Source of the DNA: Symbiodinium natans
Lineage: Eukaryota > Sar > Dinophyceae > Suessiales > Symbiodiniaceae
Length of the DNA: 64,000 nucleotides
Assembly (NCBI GenBank): GCA_905221605.1
Contig: CAJNDS010002078.1
Location: forward strand, 499,001-563,000
Direction of reading: 5' to 3'
The position numbers were made by a program, and so were the translations under genes. Within the stretch, counting starts at the first letter, position 1. Every line of letters begins with the position of its first letter. This document shows positions 48,913 to 59,445 of this stretch, in pieces. The notes under the pieces are model-generated. The model did no database searches. It saw only the letters and a list, made by a program, of their open reading frames with translations, and was not told the DNA's origin.

Positions 48913-48968
48913 GCAAAGTTCGACACTTCGGGAGATGGCGTCCTGCAGGAGGAGGAGACACTGCAAAG
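48913..48968 (+). CDS. EF-hand exon
   Basis: Follows TGTGCAG and reads AKFDTSGDGVLQEEETLQ. The loop DTSGDGVLQEEE has Asp1, Ser3, Asp5, Gly6, Leu8 and Glu12 and is a complete calcium-binding EF-hand loop. It ends with a GT donor (AAG|GTATTG). Confidence 0.75.
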
Positions 48969-49135
48969 GTATTGCCTGCATGGATCCAAAGCATGTACCG
49001 CCGTTTAAGATAGCACAGAGCTTGTGCTGCTTTGGGTAAGGGGCAGAATGCAAGCGAATGCAAGCTTTTGCACCCTCACCTGGCCTGGCAGAAAGTCTTG
49101 ACCGCCAGGGGACTGCAGCCGGGGGGTGAGGGTGA

Positions 49136-49151
49136 GGGGGGGGGGGGGGGG
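49136..49151. repeat. poly-G run
   Basis: About 15 consecutive G. Comparable runs occur at about 5637-5647, 51246-51260, 60220-60230 and 62901-62920. Confidence 0.95.
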
Positions 49152-49601
49152 CATGCGAAAAGACAGGTCTACCTTATCCCTATCAACAAAGAGTAGGTTC
49201 TGGGGCAGAATTACGCGCAAGCAATGGACAATGGACGATTTGGAGGCTTCCGAACACAGCGGTTCCTTGGCAGGTTGTAGGGGACATCTGGACCCAAAGC
49301 CCCAAAAATCCCAGATACCATGGCCTCAGAGTTGCGGGTGTACTGTTTGCGTGTTCGAGTCCATCGGCATTTGGGTGTGACAATTTTGCAGAAATCGTCT
49401 GGCAGCTCACGCCAGAGACATCAAGATTCGCATGGAATACCTCAAATCAGACAGTTCGATGAGCCAGTTTGGTCTCTTACGCCACCTGGGGACCTCGGAG
49501 TCGCATTCGGCCCACAGCATCCGGCCTGTATCGTCTGTCACACACTCCGAGCGCTTGTGCGTTGCTGTCCTTCAACCCCAGCACTAGCTACAATGAAAGA
49601 T

Positions 49602-49660
49602 CTATATATATATATATATACACACTCATAAATATAAATATCTATCTATCTATCTATATG
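49602..49660. repeat. TA and TATC microsatellites
   Basis: A TA run at 49602-49620 and TATC units at 49639-49658. Confidence 0.95.
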
Positions 49661-49736
49661 GTGGCCAGCATTTGCTCAAAAAAACTCCCGTTTACTGCGG
49701 CTGAACACACCTCACATACAACCACGAGACAACCAG

Positions 49737-49856
<120 letters not shown>

Positions 49857-50017
49857 GACTGCAAAACTGCTGCCTCTGTTACGACAACAAACGACTTCCA
49901 CTGCGTTAGTGTTGTAGTAGTGTTGAGCATTGTAGTAGTACTGTAGTATTATTGTAGGATTATTGTAGTATTAGTTTATTGTAGTTATATGTATCCGCTA
50001 CGGCTGCACACACGCAT

Positions 50018-50245
50018 CTCACTGGGAAGGAGATGAAGCTACTCTTCGAGAAGCTCGGCCTTGGGAAGAAGGACTTTCTGCTCGAGCTCTAGTGCGAGTC
50101 TATTTGTGAAGGATGGTCCATCTTGACACTCAGTTGGTGATTGGGCCGTTCAGGCTTTGTATGCTACTCCTACTGATTCCTGCTTCCTTGGAAGGACGTA
50201 TCTGAGCTGTTTGAGACGGCTGATTCGAAGCTCGGCACGGTTCGG
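50018..50245 (+). CDS. EF-hand gene, helical exons
   Basis: 50018-50089 reads LTGKEMKLLFEKLGLGKKDF, a typical helix between EF-hands. 50195-50245, after GAAG, reads DVSELFETADSKLGTVR, a degenerate EF-hand ('LFxxADxxxxGxV'), with a GC donor. They lie in order between the two clear EF loops. Confidence 0.5.
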
Positions 50246-50961
50246 GCCCGGGGGCCTGCGGAGGAATTCAGGAGCTGAGATTACACATGCATCGCATTCC
50301 AGGGCCCTATAGCAAAGGCCGTATAAGATGGCGTAAGATAATGGTTAAGTTATATCGTCCTGCAGAGTTGGTAGTGCCGTTTCTTGTGGTTCTGCAATCA
50401 AAACTTTATCTTCCTGCGTGGGAGCCTTGTCCGCACACGCGTAAAATAGTCAAGTGCTGGGACGGAGGATGTGGGTTGGCTTGGGCTAGTTATGCGGTGC
50501 CGTGCCCACTATAGCCGCCTGTGAGCAGCTTGAACGGACTAAACACTTAGCCGACCCAGCCTGCAGTTCTGCGCCCTCCTGTTGCTGCCACACAACCTGC
50601 ACAATCCTTGAGACGCTTGAGGCGCTAGGCCTGCAACAAGGACCCGGAGCTCCACCGCAAAGGGGATTAACTTCGAGCAATACCGACACTTGCGGGCACG
50701 TGTGGCCTCTCGCGAAGACAAAGGCAGGTAGACTCCCAAATTCTCAGCCATTATCACAGAACAAGAGCAAATCTGCAGCACAGAACGACACGTTGTTGAG
50801 AGTAAACTACAATGTCGGTAGGCCGTGCCAGGATGCGCGTATGTGCTGAGAATACGGAACTGCTGTACTGAGTGCTGCCTGAATTCAACTAGTCCTCAGC
50901 ATCAAGGAGTGTCGCGGAGCCTTTATGTAGAAGTGCAGCCCTTGGCACGCCTGGCTTTGAG

Positions 50962-51023
50962 GAACAAGGACGGCGTGATCCAAGTCCATGAGTTTATTTC
51001 CTGGTTGACGGCCAGTGCCCCCA
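50962..51023 (+). CDS. EF-hand exon
   Basis: Follows TTTGAG and reads NKDGVIQVHEFISWLTASA. Residues N3, D5, G6, I8 and E12 of an EF-hand loop are present; Asp1 would come from the preceding exon. 'EFxxWL' after the loop is common in dinoflagellate EF-hand proteins. A CCCTAAA tract lies in the presumed intron downstream (51058-51078). Confidence 0.65.
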
Positions 51024-51555
51024 AGGCAGGACGCAGCCTTGCAACGATGTTCCACACCCTAAACCCTAAACCCTAAACGCTGTTGCTCCCCAGCTCCCTG
51101 CTGGGACCATTTCTGTAGGGCCCATGTGCCCGGCACTGTGGGAGGTGGCCTACACGCAGACGAAGACCGGCGTTGACGCTACCATAACCAATCCCCACAA
51201 ATGTGGACGACTCGACTGCAGTCCTGGATTTTGTGCGGAGAGACGGGGGGGGGGGGGGGGGTTCCAATTGTAATTTCCTTACCCCTGTGCCTCATATCTA
51301 TGGCCATGAGTGCCTAAATGTGCCGGTGGGCGGGGGTTTCCAGACTCCAAGGATAAGAACTTGCAACCAAATCTCAAGGGACCCTATAGGCACGTGTAAA
51401 GATGTCTCTCCTTTTTCCGAAGACTTCAGGAAAATCCTTCTCCCTCACCTTCAACAACTGCACGCCACCCAGCTTCAATGATGAGGGTTTTTGGGCACTC
51501 ACTGAGTTTCAAGTGGTTTAGGGTCAAGGGTTTAGGGTTTAGGGTACCGGGTCAG

Positions 51556-51687
51556 GATGATTGAACGCCTCAAGCAAAGGAACGTGTCTTTTCCGGAGGG
51601 CAACCCGGCGACCTTCTTGCTCGAGCCTGGTGAGACATCTCCTGCATCAGTATGTAAAGCTTCTGAAAAGTTGTGTCCGGACATGAG
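51556..51687 (+). CDS. exon of EF-hand/PARP-like gene
   Basis: Lies between GGGTCAG and GTGAGT, both canonical. Reads MIERLKQRNVSFPEGNPATF, then LLEPGETSPASVC. It is in position for the region upstream of the PARP signature, but the family cannot be told from this exon alone. The preceding intron ends in a TTTAGGG tract. Confidence 0.5.
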
Positions 51688-51823
51688 GTGAGTGGTGTGG
51701 ACTTCAGGGTATGATGAAGGCTTCAGTTCAGGCTCAAGTAGGAAGTAGGGAAATGTCGTGGCACGTGCTGTTCCATATTTCCACAAAAAACGAAACTCAA
51801 ACACTGGAACCGGTGTTGAGAAG

Positions 51824-52000
51824 GCAGGTTCAACCTACAACGGTTCTTGCACTCATGCCTTGGGTTTCGGAGTTTATTTCGAAGAAGCCGCAAGGGTTGA
51901 CGAACGAGCCGAGGAGCAGATCACGAAGACAGTTATTGCCAAAGTGGACGCCCATGGTGCCTGGAGGCCTTATGCTGTTCTCGGTTTGCAGACAGGAGGG
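51824..52000 (+). CDS. PARP-type ADP-ribosyltransferase-like exon
   Basis: Reads AGSTYNGSCTHALGFGVYFE, then EAARVDERAEEQ and, further on, WRPYAVLGLQTGG. 'GxGVYFxExxxxxDExA' followed by a 'YAMLLCRV'-like strand resembles the catalytic core of poly(ADP-ribose) polymerases, which move ADP-ribose from NAD+ to proteins. The usual 'HGT' histidine box upstream was not found cleanly (GTG near 51807 is a weak candidate), so this could be an inactive or divergent member. A possible C-terminal segment, PFCHKCKNDPADKGRYSRAE, lies at 52160-52249 with a stop. Confidence 0.45.
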
Positions 52001-52572
52001 ACGGGCAGTGGCTCCATCAAGCTGACTAATTGGCTTTGCAATCTAACCTGGAAATTGGCAAAGCAGTATGCTTGCCAGCGGACTTTGGCTTGTTCTTGCT
52101 GGTACTCAATCTGGGCGAGGCCACCCTCCTTGAAAGTAGAATCCGCTACTTTGTGGTGCGACGTGAGCCGTTTTGTCACAAGTGCAAAAATGACCCAGCA
52201 GACAAGGGCAGATACAGCAGGGCCGAGGACATGATCCTGAAGAGTGCATGAGCAAGGGTGTTGGCAGGGACGGCGAATGACGCCCTCGGGATACTGTTGG
52301 CCTGGTTGCAAGGTGGAACTCGCGCTGGAGCTCCCGTTCGAAGTACATTGCTGCAGAGGCCCGGGCGCTCGTTCTTTGCATGTTGTTGCAAGCATGAAGT
52401 TTGGGATCCTGGATATGTGAGGTGCTTGAGCTTTGCTTCCGGCCTAGGCTGTCTAGGACCGTCCCCCCGACTCCGTCTGCCCTGTCCTGTGCCATGATTC
52501 CACCCATTCCATATGTATTGTATAGCCTTCAAGGCTACAACTCAGGATGCGGCCTCAGCATTCTGCTTGTAG

Positions 52573-52655
52573 AAAGAACGCCGTCTTGCTCAGGATGACC
52601 CCAATGCCTTCCGGGATGCCGACTTCCCCTGCGACGAGTCCAGTATCGGGACCCC
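52573..52655 (+). CDS. calpain exon, 'DPxFPxxxSSIG' motif
   Basis: Follows TTGTAG and reads KERRLAQDDPNAFRDADFPC, then DESSIG. This is the conserved start of calpain catalytic domains ('FxDxxFPxxxSSL'). The 3' border is unresolved. Confidence 0.65.
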
Positions 52656-55600
52656 AGCCAGAAGCTCCCCAAGCATACCCTGTGGCATCCATGCCAGGGA
52701 GTAAAAGGTAACGATCTGAAACCTTCAGCTGCAAGAAAGCACAGGACCAGCGGAACCTGTTGGTCTGTGGGCAAGCCAGTCGCTTGCAGGCAGCGGGAGG
52801 TATTTGAGAGGCCAATGAGGGTGGCCTCAAAATCTTTAAGCCAAGCACCTTCGGGCTTGGGGTTGCAGGGTATATATCCGTCTCTTCCACCAAGGACACG
52901 TGGGTGAGGGCACGGCTTCTTGGAGACCCCGAGACGGCGTGCTTGTTCGATCAGATCCGTCCACAGGACTGAAGTATGCTTGCGTAAGTCTTCAAAGAGT
53001 CCTTAAACAGATGTGGCTATGATGTAAGCCAGTCGCCTTCTTTAGACACATCTTCTCCGTGCACTATGGGGTGACGAAAGACCTTGCGAACTCACCTACC
53101 TGAGGACTCATAAAAACAAGAGCGCCCTGGCTCTTCACAGAGCCTCCAAGACCCTTCCCTCATCTGGATTTCGGAAGACTCAAAGCTCCTGAGAGCCATT
53201 CCGGATTCTTTCATTCATCTTGAGAAACCAACGTTGAAGGTTCTTTCTTGACGCAAAGGACATCCTCCAGGGACAAGTCGGAGATTGTTGGCTGCTGTCG
53301 GCCCTCAGTGCCCTTGCGGAACACCCGCAACGCATCCGCTACCTTTTTCCGAACACCAGGCGGGGACAGCAAAGGGACGATGAGGGTGGATGAACTCAGA
53401 GTTTACGCTTCAGGGTGTGTTGGCCTGGAGTCTTGAACCTCTACAGGGTCTTCATGGTCTCAAAACAGCCAAGAGGTGATCCCGAAGATGGCTGCTCTTC
53501 GAATTATTGGAGGGTTCCCTCGCATGGATCACCACAGCCACGAGCATGCACGAGCTTGCGAAGCCTGCAAGACCCTCGTGTGCCAGGCAGCTGTCCGAGG
53601 ACGGGAAATATGAGGCGCGCAGCCTACCTCGGGAAGTACAGGTTGAAGGTTTGAAAATTTGGCACGTGCATGACATGCGGGCTCTTGGGTGTCAGGGGTG
53701 TGGGTTAGGAAAGTTGAGTACATTGTCAGTCCTGGGTGGGACCCGCCCGTTGGGGGCTTGGGGTTGTCAAGTTTTGTACCTGACGTGCATGCCGCCAGGT
53801 GCGTCTCTACGATCTTGAGAAGGAGGACTGGGTGGAGATTGCCCCTCGCCCTGAAAAGCATTGACAACTCGTCGCAGCGAGATGATTGAGTCTTCAAAAC
53901 GAGTCCAGAGCGATGTTGGAGGAAATCTGTCGTTGACGCCTTCTATTCTTTGCCGTTTTTGATACGTGGTGTCAGTGGCGTCAAGGTGATCGATGAGTTC
54001 GTGCCCTGCAACACTGGCAGCGGCACTCCCACGCCCACGTTCTCCAAGCCTTTGGGGGAAGAAGTCTGGGTTCAATTGCTGGAGCCTCTCGGCACGTCCA
54101 AGACGGGTGCCAACCGAGGGTTCACAGACGTTGCATGTTTGTTTTTTCTCGTCGGTTGTTGAGTTCTTGAAATGAGCAGGTTCTGAAGATGTTCTGTGGA
54201 GCCATAAGAATATCCGAAGTACCAACTCCTCAACCTTTTCAGAATCCCGAAGTGGGCTGGGATGGTGGATTTGGGGAGCCGACTGACCTCAGCGAGATCG
54301 TATACCGTTACCGGACCATCACCCTTTTGAAACAGACTGGAAGCTACCCCCGTATTTTACCCCAAAGCAGAGTAACCAAATGAATGAGTACGAAGGGCTA
54401 TATGGAAGATGCATACTTTCCCATAACCAGAATCCCAAGGCGTTGCCATCTCTTGATTCGGCTAACTTCCTGAGACTTTGACACAAGAAGCCCCAAAGAT
54501 CCTAGAAGAACCATAAATCTAACAGTAAACCGTTCTGTCTCACGTCTTGCCACTGGAACCAGAGTCCTCGCCCGCGTTCCGCTAGCGTGAGAGTCGGAAC
54601 CATAAATCCAAACTTCGAAACTCCTGAACCCAGGAAGGCCTTTGCCAAATACTGTGGAAGCTACGGCGCCCTCTCGGGTGGCAACGCCGGTTTTGCTTTC
54701 CAAGTGCCTCGGAGTCTTTCAAGCCTTGAAAGGAGAGAGCAGTGAGGCTTTTTTTTGTGGGGGGGGTGGGGGGGGGGTGGGGCGTTGGGGCGTAAGGAAG
54801 TACAGTACTCCTCAAGGTACATGTGGGCATGTGTATGTGTGGGTGTAAACACTGGGTGTACCACGCCCAAATAAGACGAAGGCATCCTCATCCGCCCGCC
54901 CCACTCTGCGCAAATGTACCTGCGCTGTCGGATTTCCTGCTGCTTGCAACATGTAGCATCACGCAGCCTTCCCTAAAGATCGATTCGTTTCCATCCCTTG
55001 AAGTTTTCCGTGCGCCCACCCCCCTCACTCTTCCCATCACTATGTTGTCTCTTCATCTCCTCCCAGACATAGTTGTTACATGTGTTTTTGGCACACCTTG
55101 CAGAAAACATGACAAGCTTTTCAATGTCATCGTTAAGAAGAAGACACGCCGATTGCAATATTCATATTCTGCAGTTTTCTAGTGTCAGGGTCGAACTCTC
55201 TTGCATCCATCTTCCAACCTCCGCATGTTCTCCCTCTTCCATAACACGAAGGCTTCGGCAGTGCGAGCACTGGCATATCATGGGTGCTGGGTTAAACTCT
55301 CAGCCTCGCCTGATCCGTGCCCGTCCATCGGCACAAATATGCACAAATCCTACGAAGCGATTGCCTTGCTAGCTCTCTGCCGCTCTTGTGAGAGTCGAAC
55401 CCTACCACGCTGTTCGTAGTCCTATCCAAGGATCCCGGTAAGATTAGGCCTAAGTGCTCTCAGCCTGAAACTGTCTCTAAAGCCCTGGTAAATCGGTATT
55501 GCCCTAAAAAACCTGTCCTATCACTACTGGTAGCGAAGTGCCCTGACTCCTGGACCTCTTCCACATTGACTCTACATCCTTCGGCCCTACGGGCGGCGGA

Positions 55601-58600
55601 GCTGCAGTTTGAGCCTTTTGGGTTCCCTATTTCAAGCACGCTCCTTGCGCACTCGGGTTGCAAGATGTTGCAAAGAGGCCCAGAATTTAGATTCAATTGT
55701 CTGAAGTGCCCTTGGCTCAGAGGCAGTCGTTTTTGATGTTTCGAAGAGCCATCCTTCGGAGCAAGGGTTGGGGGTGCACTTGGGAGAATTGTTGGCAGAG
55801 TGGCCATGTATGTTACTTCTGGCAGGAGCTGGGAGCTGGGAGTTGGGTCTGTTCCATTTTGTGGCTTTAGGCGTTTCGGAGTCGGGAAACCCAGATCATG
55901 GTCCTGGGCGTTTCATCCCATCCCCCTAAGATTAAACGGGGGACCCCCCCCCACCCCCACGCCAATAGAAACTCGAAATGTGTTTTTTTTGGGGGGGGAT
56001 GTGTTTATCCAAATGTCACGTTTGGGGTCTACAGGGTTTAGGGTCTAGGCACAGAGAGAGAGAGAGAGAGAGAGACCAGCTCACGCAGCACAGCAAGGTC
56101 AGACAGAGGCTTTGCAGCGGGTTTTGGGCCCCCTAATTCGGAATAGGTTTCAAAAGGCGGGGTCGGTTTCGGCAGGATTTTCCGGAAAGTGCTTTTATAA
56201 ATAGGGGGATATTCAATAAAAGGGGGAAGTGATTAATGTTGAATGGGATAGCTGCATGGAGGGCCGATCTGGGAGTGGGTAGCACAGTTTGCCAATAGCA
56301 CTTGGTACCAATCTTAGCTTGACACTCCAAGACACACTCTCAGTGCCAAGCATGGTGCCTCGCAACCTGCCGGCCCAAAGCAGCGAAGGTTCTGACCGGG
56401 GAAGTCCATATCCGGTCGTACGAGAAGCTTGACGAAGGACAGCAGACCGCATCATGGGCTGGACCCTTCAAAAAACCACATGCTATCCCGATCCTTCGGA
56501 TTTAGTGGTATCAAGCGTAAAGCGAAGCAGCACCGAAGCTGTCAGGGAAGTGGCGCCGGCGCCGCATGGATCCCAAGATGCAGAATCCTGGCCACCGACA
56601 TGTTTGTGCTTTTTTGCGAGCTTCTGGCATGAACACTGATACCCACTTCCGACACCTGCAAGTGGCTCACACACACACACACACCCGCGCGCGCGCGCTC
56701 TCTCTCTCTTGAAACAATCAGGATCCAGCGCGGTCCGCGGAACCCGCTGAATTCATACTGGCGGTGGAAGAATTCGGACCTGCATGCGCCGGAGGCCCTG
56801 TTCCTTGGCGGCAAAGTAGAGTTAAAGGGCCTGTAGACAAATTAGTTTAGTGTTCCTGTCGGTTGCGGTTTAGGGAACAGATTTCAGTTTAGGGAGTGTT
56901 TGCAATTACCCAGTATCTGGGGATGGGAGAGGGATGACGAGGCTCAGCAGGTCGTATTTTCTTACCTGCCCAACTGCCTTTGTCGTACCCCATGCGGCCT
57001 CTGAGAGTCAGAGGACCAATTAATCCCAGAATCCAGCCCCTCCGTCCCTCAACTTGTTGAAAAAAGCCGTGCCAAAGCGCTGGATATTGTTGGGCTTATT
57101 TGGCGCAGCCCTTCATGGGCGTAACGGGGCGTAGTTAATTGAAGCCTTGATCGCCGAATGAGCTTCGTCGGGAAGGAGTATCAAAGGCATGCTTCCTCTC
57201 AAACTCGAAACTTGAGAGGTTCCCCCTTATACTAACAGTCCTTAATTAGGACAAAAATAGGAGGTACTACAAATCCCTATGAAAGGACGTAGGGAACATC
57301 CTTACCCGAAACCCTCGACAGCAGAGGTTTATACGAGTCCAAGCCCTCCCTTCTGCGCCGAGGTTCGAGGTTCTGCAGTCCGAGCTCTCTTCGAAGCACA
57401 CCCTGGTCTCCATCATTACGGCCCGGCGGCCCAAATGACCCTGAGTACCTTGCTTAGACTCGGAAGCATGTGGAAGGCTGGAGTGGAGCATAGGGTGTTT
57501 TTCTTTTAAGGGAGCGTTCTTAAAGGGAGCCTCGGGTTTTTTGGGGCTTGGCGCTGATACTTGTACGGTATATCTGTGTGGTTGTAGGTGCAGGCTTTGC
57601 CAAGCCTTCCTTGCTTGGAGAGGAGAATTCGAAGAGCGTGGAGGAAGCCCAGGCGTCTGGCTTGTAACCTGGCTGCCTTAAGAAAAAGTGGCATATGCGG
57701 CTTTGAACAGCCGTTGTGGCCACAGGTTGTTATGAATTTCGAATTGTTGTCGCTTAAAACATGCCACTAGTGTCATGTTCGCATCGTGCGCAGTAAAAGC
57801 CCTTAGAGGGGCATAGACGCTGAGTGACATGCAGACAGAACGGCATGCCAAATGCCCGTGCTTCAAGCAAAGTTCAAAGCCACCAGTGCCTGTTGAACTC
57901 AGAGAGCCTGATCGTCCCTGTGAAGACGAGTCTATAGGCCAACACCACGCCCTCAGCCCAGAACATCGGGCAGGTACAAACTGCACTTCTACTCCATCCT
58001 GTCTGCTGTCTCCGAGCAGCTCGACGATGGCACCGCAGTCAAGCTGGTGCGGCCCCTGTGTCGTGCGTGATGTAGTGGGGAGCTCTATACAGAAGCCTGC
58101 GCAGGGTTCAGGGTTTCGGGTAGCATAGGAAGAGCATATATATATATATATATATATATACATACATGTATATATATATATGTGCACAAGCGACTTCGCA
58201 AGTTCCAGCCATGTGGGAGTCGTTGGGAGTCCACATCCCCTGCGTCTCACCCAGCGTGCCAGGTCCAGATGCGCAATCCCTACGGTCGCAAGGAATGGAC
58301 CAAGGCCCACTTCGAGAGATGTTGGAGATTATCGGGTTCTGCTTTTGGGTAGTTCCATATAGTTTAGTTGGGGTGCCGTTTGGTGTTTTGATCATAAAGG
58401 TGCCGTAATATGCAGGGCACCCAAAAAGGGACCCTCATCACGAACTACCCATTTGAAGCGGCGTCACATCGAATTTACTGTCAGTGCTTTTGGCTTCTAA
58501 AAAAAGGGGCGATGTCGATTTGCTGGTGCGGTCGAATTTGTGTGGTCAGGGGGATGGTCAGGGTTGTTGTGGCGAGGGGGTTCGAGCCTCGGAGCTCACC

Positions 58601-59445
58601 CTTGTGTGAGCGACTAAACTAAACCCCAAACACAGTCTGATGCCTCTTATGGGGCATGTGAGTTGCGGGTGGAGTGATGGAGGCAGCTTGCCATGGGGGA
58701 TCGTGCCACACAGTTGCCTCGATTTCAACCCTGCAGAGCGTACAGTGAGGCGGGCGTCAAAAGAAGACCTAAACCTGGTGCACGGATGTCGACAGGATTG
58801 GAGCGACAGCAGCAGCAGATGGGCCGCTTTGCTGCAGACCCACACCCTGCCCCCCGCAAAAGGCTTCACAGGGCCCGTAATGATAGCCTACGACACAAAA
58901 ATGTCTAGCATGCAGGCAATGATTGTGGGTTTCGTGATTTAGCAAGGCACTGAAACCCGGGCAACTCTTGCTGGGTTTTAGTAGGAAATGAGGGAACTAG
59001 GTATACATACCCTTTTAAGGCATTGGGGTTGCTCATTCCTTCATGCCCTACTGAGAGTGGCCTTCAGAGCCGGGCCTAAAGTTCGCGAACCACGGCTGTG
59101 CAGGGATTAGGCCCAATTGCAAGTAGCCGCTGTCTACGCGAAAAGTTGTGGTTGATGGCCAAGCATGTAAGAATGTGGCACTTTGAGATTGACGCCAACT
59201 GGTTTCGGAGCTTGGGCCGCTATAGTGATGCCACGCCCCAAACATCTGAAACGTAGGCGCTTTCGGATGGCAGCAGCAGGACTTGCAAGATGGTCTGCCC
59301 TGGCAAAGGAGGAGAATCCGGAGCTGCGCAAGCGCATCGATGTGCGGTCGCGCAACGACGGCCAGTTCTGGATGTCCTTTGAGGACTGGGAGCGAATGCA
59401 CACCGGCCTGCAAGTTCGCTCGCTTAGCCCCAGCAAAACTTTGTG
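52573..59445 (+). CDS. calpain-like cysteine protease (gene span)
   Basis: A full papain-fold calpain catalytic domain spread over at least ten plus-strand exons. Calpains are calcium-activated cytosolic proteases. In order: DADFPCDESSIG (52573-); 52895-52966; 53259-53359 with catalytic Cys in GQVGDCWLL; 53587-53614; 53799-53840; 53986-54083; 54634-54703; 56389-56457; 57974-58046 with catalytic His in LHFYSIL; 58263-58304 with catalytic Asn in MRNPYGRKEW; 58796-58822; and 59294-59445, reading NDGQFWMSFEDWERM. Seven adjoining exon pairs join in the right phase and reproduce the family sequence. At least five of these introns start with GC. Exons between 56.46 and 57.97 kb are only partly identified (56722-56826 is a candidate). 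The frame closes at TGA 59443, which may be the true end or intronic. The usual C2-like domain III was not recognised. EF-hand exons upstream could belong to the same gene. Confidence 0.8.
52895..52966 (+). CDS. calpain exon, 'WVRA' motif
   Basis: Twenty-four codons: DTWVRARLLGDPETACLFDQ then IRPQ, matching 'WxRAxxL....LFxxIxPxD'. It joins to 53259 as IRPQ|DILQG. The donor appears to be GA (CAG|GACTGA), or the splice falls within the AGGAC that is repeated at both borders. Confidence 0.75.
53259..53359 (+). CDS. calpain catalytic Cys exon
   Basis: Reads DILQGQVGDCWLLSALSALA, then EHPQRIRYLFPNT. The TGT at 53286-53288 encodes the nucleophile of the calpain 'QGxxGDCWxLxAL' signature. A GC donor at 53360 leaves a split Arg codon (AG|G) completed by 53587. 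Confidence 0.92.
53587..53614 (+). CDS. calpain micro-exon (28 bases)
   Basis: Completes Arg and adds QLSEDGKYE. With neighbours it gives NTRQLSEDGKYE|VRLYD, the expected 'GxYxVRLY' strand. GC donor at 53615; borders share AGG. Confidence 0.7.
53799..53840 (+). CDS. calpain exon, 'VRLYD' strand
   Basis: Fourteen codons, VRLYDLEKEDWVEI, with AG acceptor and GC donor (ATT|GCCCCT). It joins in phase to VIDEFVPC at 53986. Confidence 0.85.
53986..54083 (+). CDS. calpain exon, 'VIDExVPC...EVWVQLLE'
   Basis: Reads VIDEFVPCNTGSGTPTPTFS then KPLGEEVWVQLL and two bases of the next Glu codon. This matches 'VxVDDxxPx...F....xEIWVxLLEKA'. GC donor at 54084; the Glu codon is completed at 54634. Confidence 0.88.
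54634..54703 (+). CDS. calpain exon, 'EKAFAKYCGSY'
   Basis: Reads KAFAKYCGSYGALSGGNAGF then AFQ, the 'EKAxAKxxGSYxALxGG' motif. GT donor at 54704; the next exon starts VLTG at 56389 in phase 0. Confidence 0.88.
56389..56457 (+). CDS. calpain exon, 'LTGE' segment
   Basis: Reads VLTGEVHIRSYEKLDEGQQT then ASW, consistent with the 'ALTG' stretch after the GSY motif. A GC donor follows TGG. A further possible exon at 56722-56826 reads NSYWRWKNSDLHAPEALFLG. Confidence 0.6.
57974..58046 (+). CDS. calpain catalytic His exon
   Basis: Reads YKLHFYSILSAVSEQLDDGT then AVKL. His (CAC 57984-57986) in LHFYSIL sits where calpains have 'GHAYSV', with Ala replaced by Phe. GT donor at 58047; it joins in phase to VQMRNP at 58263. 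Confidence 0.8.
58136..58182. repeat. TA microsatellite
   Basis: TA runs around CATACATG inside the intron between the His and Asn exons of the calpain gene. Confidence 0.95.
58263..58304 (+). CDS. calpain catalytic Asn exon
   Basis: Fourteen codons, VQMRNPYGRKEWTK. Asn (AAT 58275-58277) in 'RNPxGxxEW' completes the triad. A GC donor at 58305 and the acceptor before 58796 give EWTK|DWSDSSSRW, the family's 'EWxGxWSDxSxxW'. Confidence 0.88.
58796..58822 (+). CDS. calpain exon, 'DWSDSSSRW'
   Basis: Follows GACAG and reads DWSDSSSRW. The border AGATGG (58817-58822) is repeated exactly at 59288-59293, so the product is the same wherever in the repeat the splice falls. Confidence 0.75.
59294..59445 (+). 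CDS. calpain exon, 'NDGQFWMSFEDW'
   Basis: Reads SALAKEENPELRKRIDV, RSRNDGQFWMSFEDWERM and then HTGLQVRSLSPSKTL to TGA at 59443-59445. 'DGxFWMxFxDF' closes the calpain catalytic core. Whether the frame truly ends here or splices near HTG (GC sites present) is unresolved. Confidence 0.75.

Noticed and set aside
58560-58620. tRNA-like T-arm (GGTTCGAG with flanking CGAGG/CCTCG)
   Set aside because: The loop is 9 bases instead of 7 and no acceptor, D or anticodon arms could be folded around it.
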